Positions 4,334 to 5,899 of a stretch of DNA of 5,899 bases are shown one piece after another. Under the pieces are notes generated by a model, which saw nothing but the letters and a program-made list of their open reading frames with translations, did no database searches and was not told the origin of the DNA. Source of the DNA: Clostridia bacterium (GTDB lineage: Bacteria > Bacillota > Clostridia > DUPQ01); the NCBI GenBank assembly GCA_028690885.1, contig JAQVAJ010000113.1:1-5899 (forward strand). The letters run 5' to 3'. The position numbers were made by a program, and so were the translations under genes. Each line of letters opens with the position of its first letter. Positions within the stretch are counted from its first letter, which is position 1.

Positions 4334-5656
4334 CTATATGACCTCCGCAATCAGTGAATCCTTGTCGATAGCTACAATTTTACAATCAACAATATCTTTA
4401 GGCGTAAGCTTTTCTTTACTGCTCACATATATTAAAGGATCTATTTCATATGCCTCCGCATATGATCTTCCTGTATAAAAAAGCCCGTCCTCTGAAACGC
4501 CTTGAATAATTATACTATATATCTTTCCTATTCTGTCTTTATTTTTTTTAATAACTATATCCTGTTGTATCTTTTCAGCAATAATACGCCTTCTTGTTTT
4601 TGTTTTTTTAGGAAGGTGTCCACTTATTTTATATGCAGCTGTACCATCTTCTTTAAAGTATTCAAAAAATCCGACACGATCAAACTTAGTTTGAGCAAGA
4701 AAATCACATAGATCATCAAAATCATTCTCAGTTTCTTGTGGAAATCCAACAATGAAGGTTGAACGCAATACTATATCCGGTATTTCAATTCTAAGCTTAT
4801 TAATTAGTTTGGTATAATCTTCTTTAGAATCATGTCTCGCCATTAATTTTAAAATTTTGTCTGACGAATGTTGAAGTGGCATATCTATATAATGCAATAC
4901 TTTTTCACAGGATTTTATAGTTTGAATAAGTTCATCAGTTATTAATTCCGGATAACAGTATAACATTCTAATCCACTTCAAATTATCAACTTTATTTAAG
5001 TTTTGCAATAGTAAATATAATGAGGGCTTTCCATATATGTCTTTACCATAAGCTGTTGTATCCTGTGCAACTAAGGTAATTTCTTTGATGCCATTCTTAC
5101 ACAAATCATTAACTTCAATTAATATATCCTCAATTGTTCTGCTTCTGAACTTTCCTCTTATTGAAGGAATTGTACAGTAAGTGCAATGGTTGTCACAGCC
5201 TTCAGAAATTTTGACATATGTGCTTGATAAATTATCTGATAATAAACGAGACTTGTTCATAAAACTTGTATCAGTCTTTGGTCCAAGTATAACTTTTTCA
5301 TCTGCAGATTTAAGTATTTGTGCAATATCGTTGTATCCATCAATACCAACACATATATCTACTTCCGGCATAGAAGTGATAATCTGTTCTTTGTATCTTT
5401 CAACAAGGCATCCTGTAACTACTATTTTTTTTAAAGAACTATTCTTATCATTCTTCTTCTTAGATGTTTCAAGAATTACATCAATTGCTTCTTTAACTGC
5501 AGGTTCTATAAAGGAGCATGTATTTATTAAAGCAATTTCTGCTTCATCTATATTTGATGTGAGAATATATCCAAAATCAGTTAATGTTTTAGCTATTATT
5601 TCGCTATCAACCAGATTTTTCGGACATCCCAAAGAATTAATAAGAACTTTCGTCAT
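4334..5656 (-). CDS. rimO: Ribosomal protein S12 methylthiotransferase RimO
   Basis: RimO is a radical-SAM enzyme with two [4Fe-4S] clusters that adds a methylthio group to a conserved aspartate of ribosomal protein S12. The 440-residue length is typical. The N-terminal UPF0004/MTTase domain begins with the diagnostic SLGCPKNLVDSE (8-19), with cluster cysteines C11, C47 and C83. The radical-SAM motif C154-x3-C158-x2-C161 sits in EGCDNHCTYCTIPSIRGKFR, and MPLQHSSDKILKLMAR (259-274) is a family block. A C-terminal TRAM domain, for RNA or substrate contact, spans about 374-440. The SLGCPKNLVD sequence separates it from the related tRNA enzymes MiaB and MtaB. Translation starts at 5656 with AAGGAG (5669-5664) 7 nt upstream, inside recX; it overlaps recX by 20 nt and abuts pgsA. 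Confidence 0.96.
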   Translation of the reverse strand: MTKVLINSLGCPKNLVDSEIIAKTLTDFGYILTSNIDEAEIALINTCSFIEPAVKEAIDVILETSKKKNDKNSSLKKIVVTGCLVERYKEQIITSMPEVDICVGIDGYNDIAQILKSADEKVILGPKTDTSFMNKSRLLSDNLSSTYVKISEGCDNHCTYCTIPSIRGKFRSRTIEDILIEVNDLCKNGIKEITLVAQDTTAYGKDIYGKPSLYLLLQNLNKVDNLKWIRMLYCYPELITDELIQTIKSCEKVLHYIDMPLQHSSDKILKLMARHDSKEDYTKLINKLRIEIPDIVLRSTFIVGFPQETENDFDDLCDFLAQTKFDRVGFFEYFKEDGTAAYKISGHLPKKTKTRRRIIAEKIQQDIVIKKNKDRIGKIYSIIIQGVSEDGLFYTGRSYAEAYEIDPLIYVSSKEKLTPKDIVDCKIVAIDKDSLIAEVI

Positions 5657-5899
5657 GTTTTATCTCCTTATCAACTGCCTTTATTGCATCTTCAATTTCA
5701 ATGCCATGATATATCAGCTTTGCAATAAGTTTATCTCTTTTTATTTCAGAATTAGGTTTAATGTTTATTTTTAGAAAACGTTTTATAAACTCTTTATCAT
5801 TTATTTTATTATTTAACATAAGTTTTTCTAAAGAAGCATCAACAACATCCTCTTTGAAACCTTTATTAAGAAGATAAGCCTTCATTCGGTTTTTTGTTC
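5637..5899 (-). CDS. recX: RecX-family regulatory protein, C-terminal part (cut by window edge)
   Basis: Only the last 86 residues are visible; the reading frame is open through the window end, so the Met at 5885 is internal. RecX proteins bind RecA filaments and limit or modulate recombinase activity. The fragment has the repeated three-helix look of the family: R-x-K-AYLLNKGF near the left edge, a helix ending in LEKLMLNNKINDKEFIKRFL (matching the family's L-x-gyInDe-eFA-x-ry block), then a second unit with IKRDKLIAKLIYHGIEIEDA (matching the R-x2-L-x2-KGI-x2-e-I block). It is rich in Lys, Ile and Asp, with no membrane segment. The stop overlaps the start of rimO by 20 nt and its codons contain the rimO ribosome site. 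RecX is divergent, so the identity rests on these patterns and is less certain than for the other genes. recA may lie further upstream, outside the window. Confidence 0.72.
   Translation of the reverse strand, partial: TKNRMKAYLLNKGFKEDVVDASLEKLMLNNKINDKEFIKRFLKINIKPNSEIKRDKLIAKLIYHGIEIEDAIKAVDKEIKHDESSY

Noticed and set aside
5181..5774. Plus-strand open frame of 197 codons over rimO and recX
   Set aside because: It is antisense to the conserved N-terminal and radical-SAM parts of RimO and shows no family motif; the other plus-strand frames (for example 796-1107, 2642-2899, 3229-3495, 4260-4478, 4502-4711) fail for the same reason.
1..5899. Defence system, mobile element, CRISPR array or new gene system
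   Set aside because: Every long coding frame on the minus strand belongs to a known housekeeping family and the gaps are under 150 bp; no repeats or accessory genes support such a claim.

Overview
The window is a compact stretch of core bacterial chromosome from a low-G+C (about one third G+C by eye) Gram-positive organism. It is most likely a member of the Clostridia. The evidence is the AT-rich base composition, strong AAGGAG-type Shine-Dalgarno sites, the Bacillota-specific regulator FapR, and the gene order fapR-plsX-acpP-rnc-smc. All eight recognised genes lie on the minus strand, so they are read from the high-coordinate end to the low-coordinate end. I see no mobile element, CRISPR array, RNA gene or phage gene.

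In transcription order: the 3' part of recX (5637-5899, cut by the window edge); rimO (4334-5656), a ribosomal protein S12 methylthiotransferase; pgsA (3764-4333), a phosphatidylglycerophosphate synthase; fapR (3084-3623), the malonyl-CoA-sensing lipid regulator; plsX (2077-3075), which makes acyl-phosphate for phospholipid synthesis; acpP (1747-1974), the acyl carrier protein; rnc (901-1617), RNase III; and the first 304 codons of smc (1-914), the chromosome condensin ATPase. recX-rimO-pgsA are tightly packed, with a 20-nt overlap and then directly abutting stop and start codons. They look like one transcription unit.

The regulatory layout can be read quite well. A sigma-A-type promoter (TTTACA-N17-TATACT) precedes fapR, and a palindrome resembling a FapR box (TTAGT-N4-ACTAA) lies across its -10, which suggests autoregulation of fapR-plsX. 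A second good promoter (TTGACG-N17-TATTAT), inside a 40-bp inverted repeat, precedes acpP. A clear hairpin terminator follows acpP, so acpP can be made as a short separate mRNA. After that terminator comes a 13-bp perfect inverted repeat, then rnc, which has no Shine-Dalgarno site and a -10-like TATTAT only 4 nt before its ATG. rnc and smc overlap by 14 nt.

Functionally, FapR senses malonyl-CoA and is expected to control PlsX, which hands acyl chains to phospholipid synthesis. ACP carries those chains, and PgsA makes the phosphatidylglycerol precursor, so the centre of the window is a membrane-lipid cluster between housekeeping genes. Compared with the Bacillus subtilis fapR-plsX-fabD-fabG-acpP-rnc-smc block, fabD and fabG are absent. 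I found no evidence of a new biological system. The points worth a second look are regulatory sites and a few family-motif substitutions.
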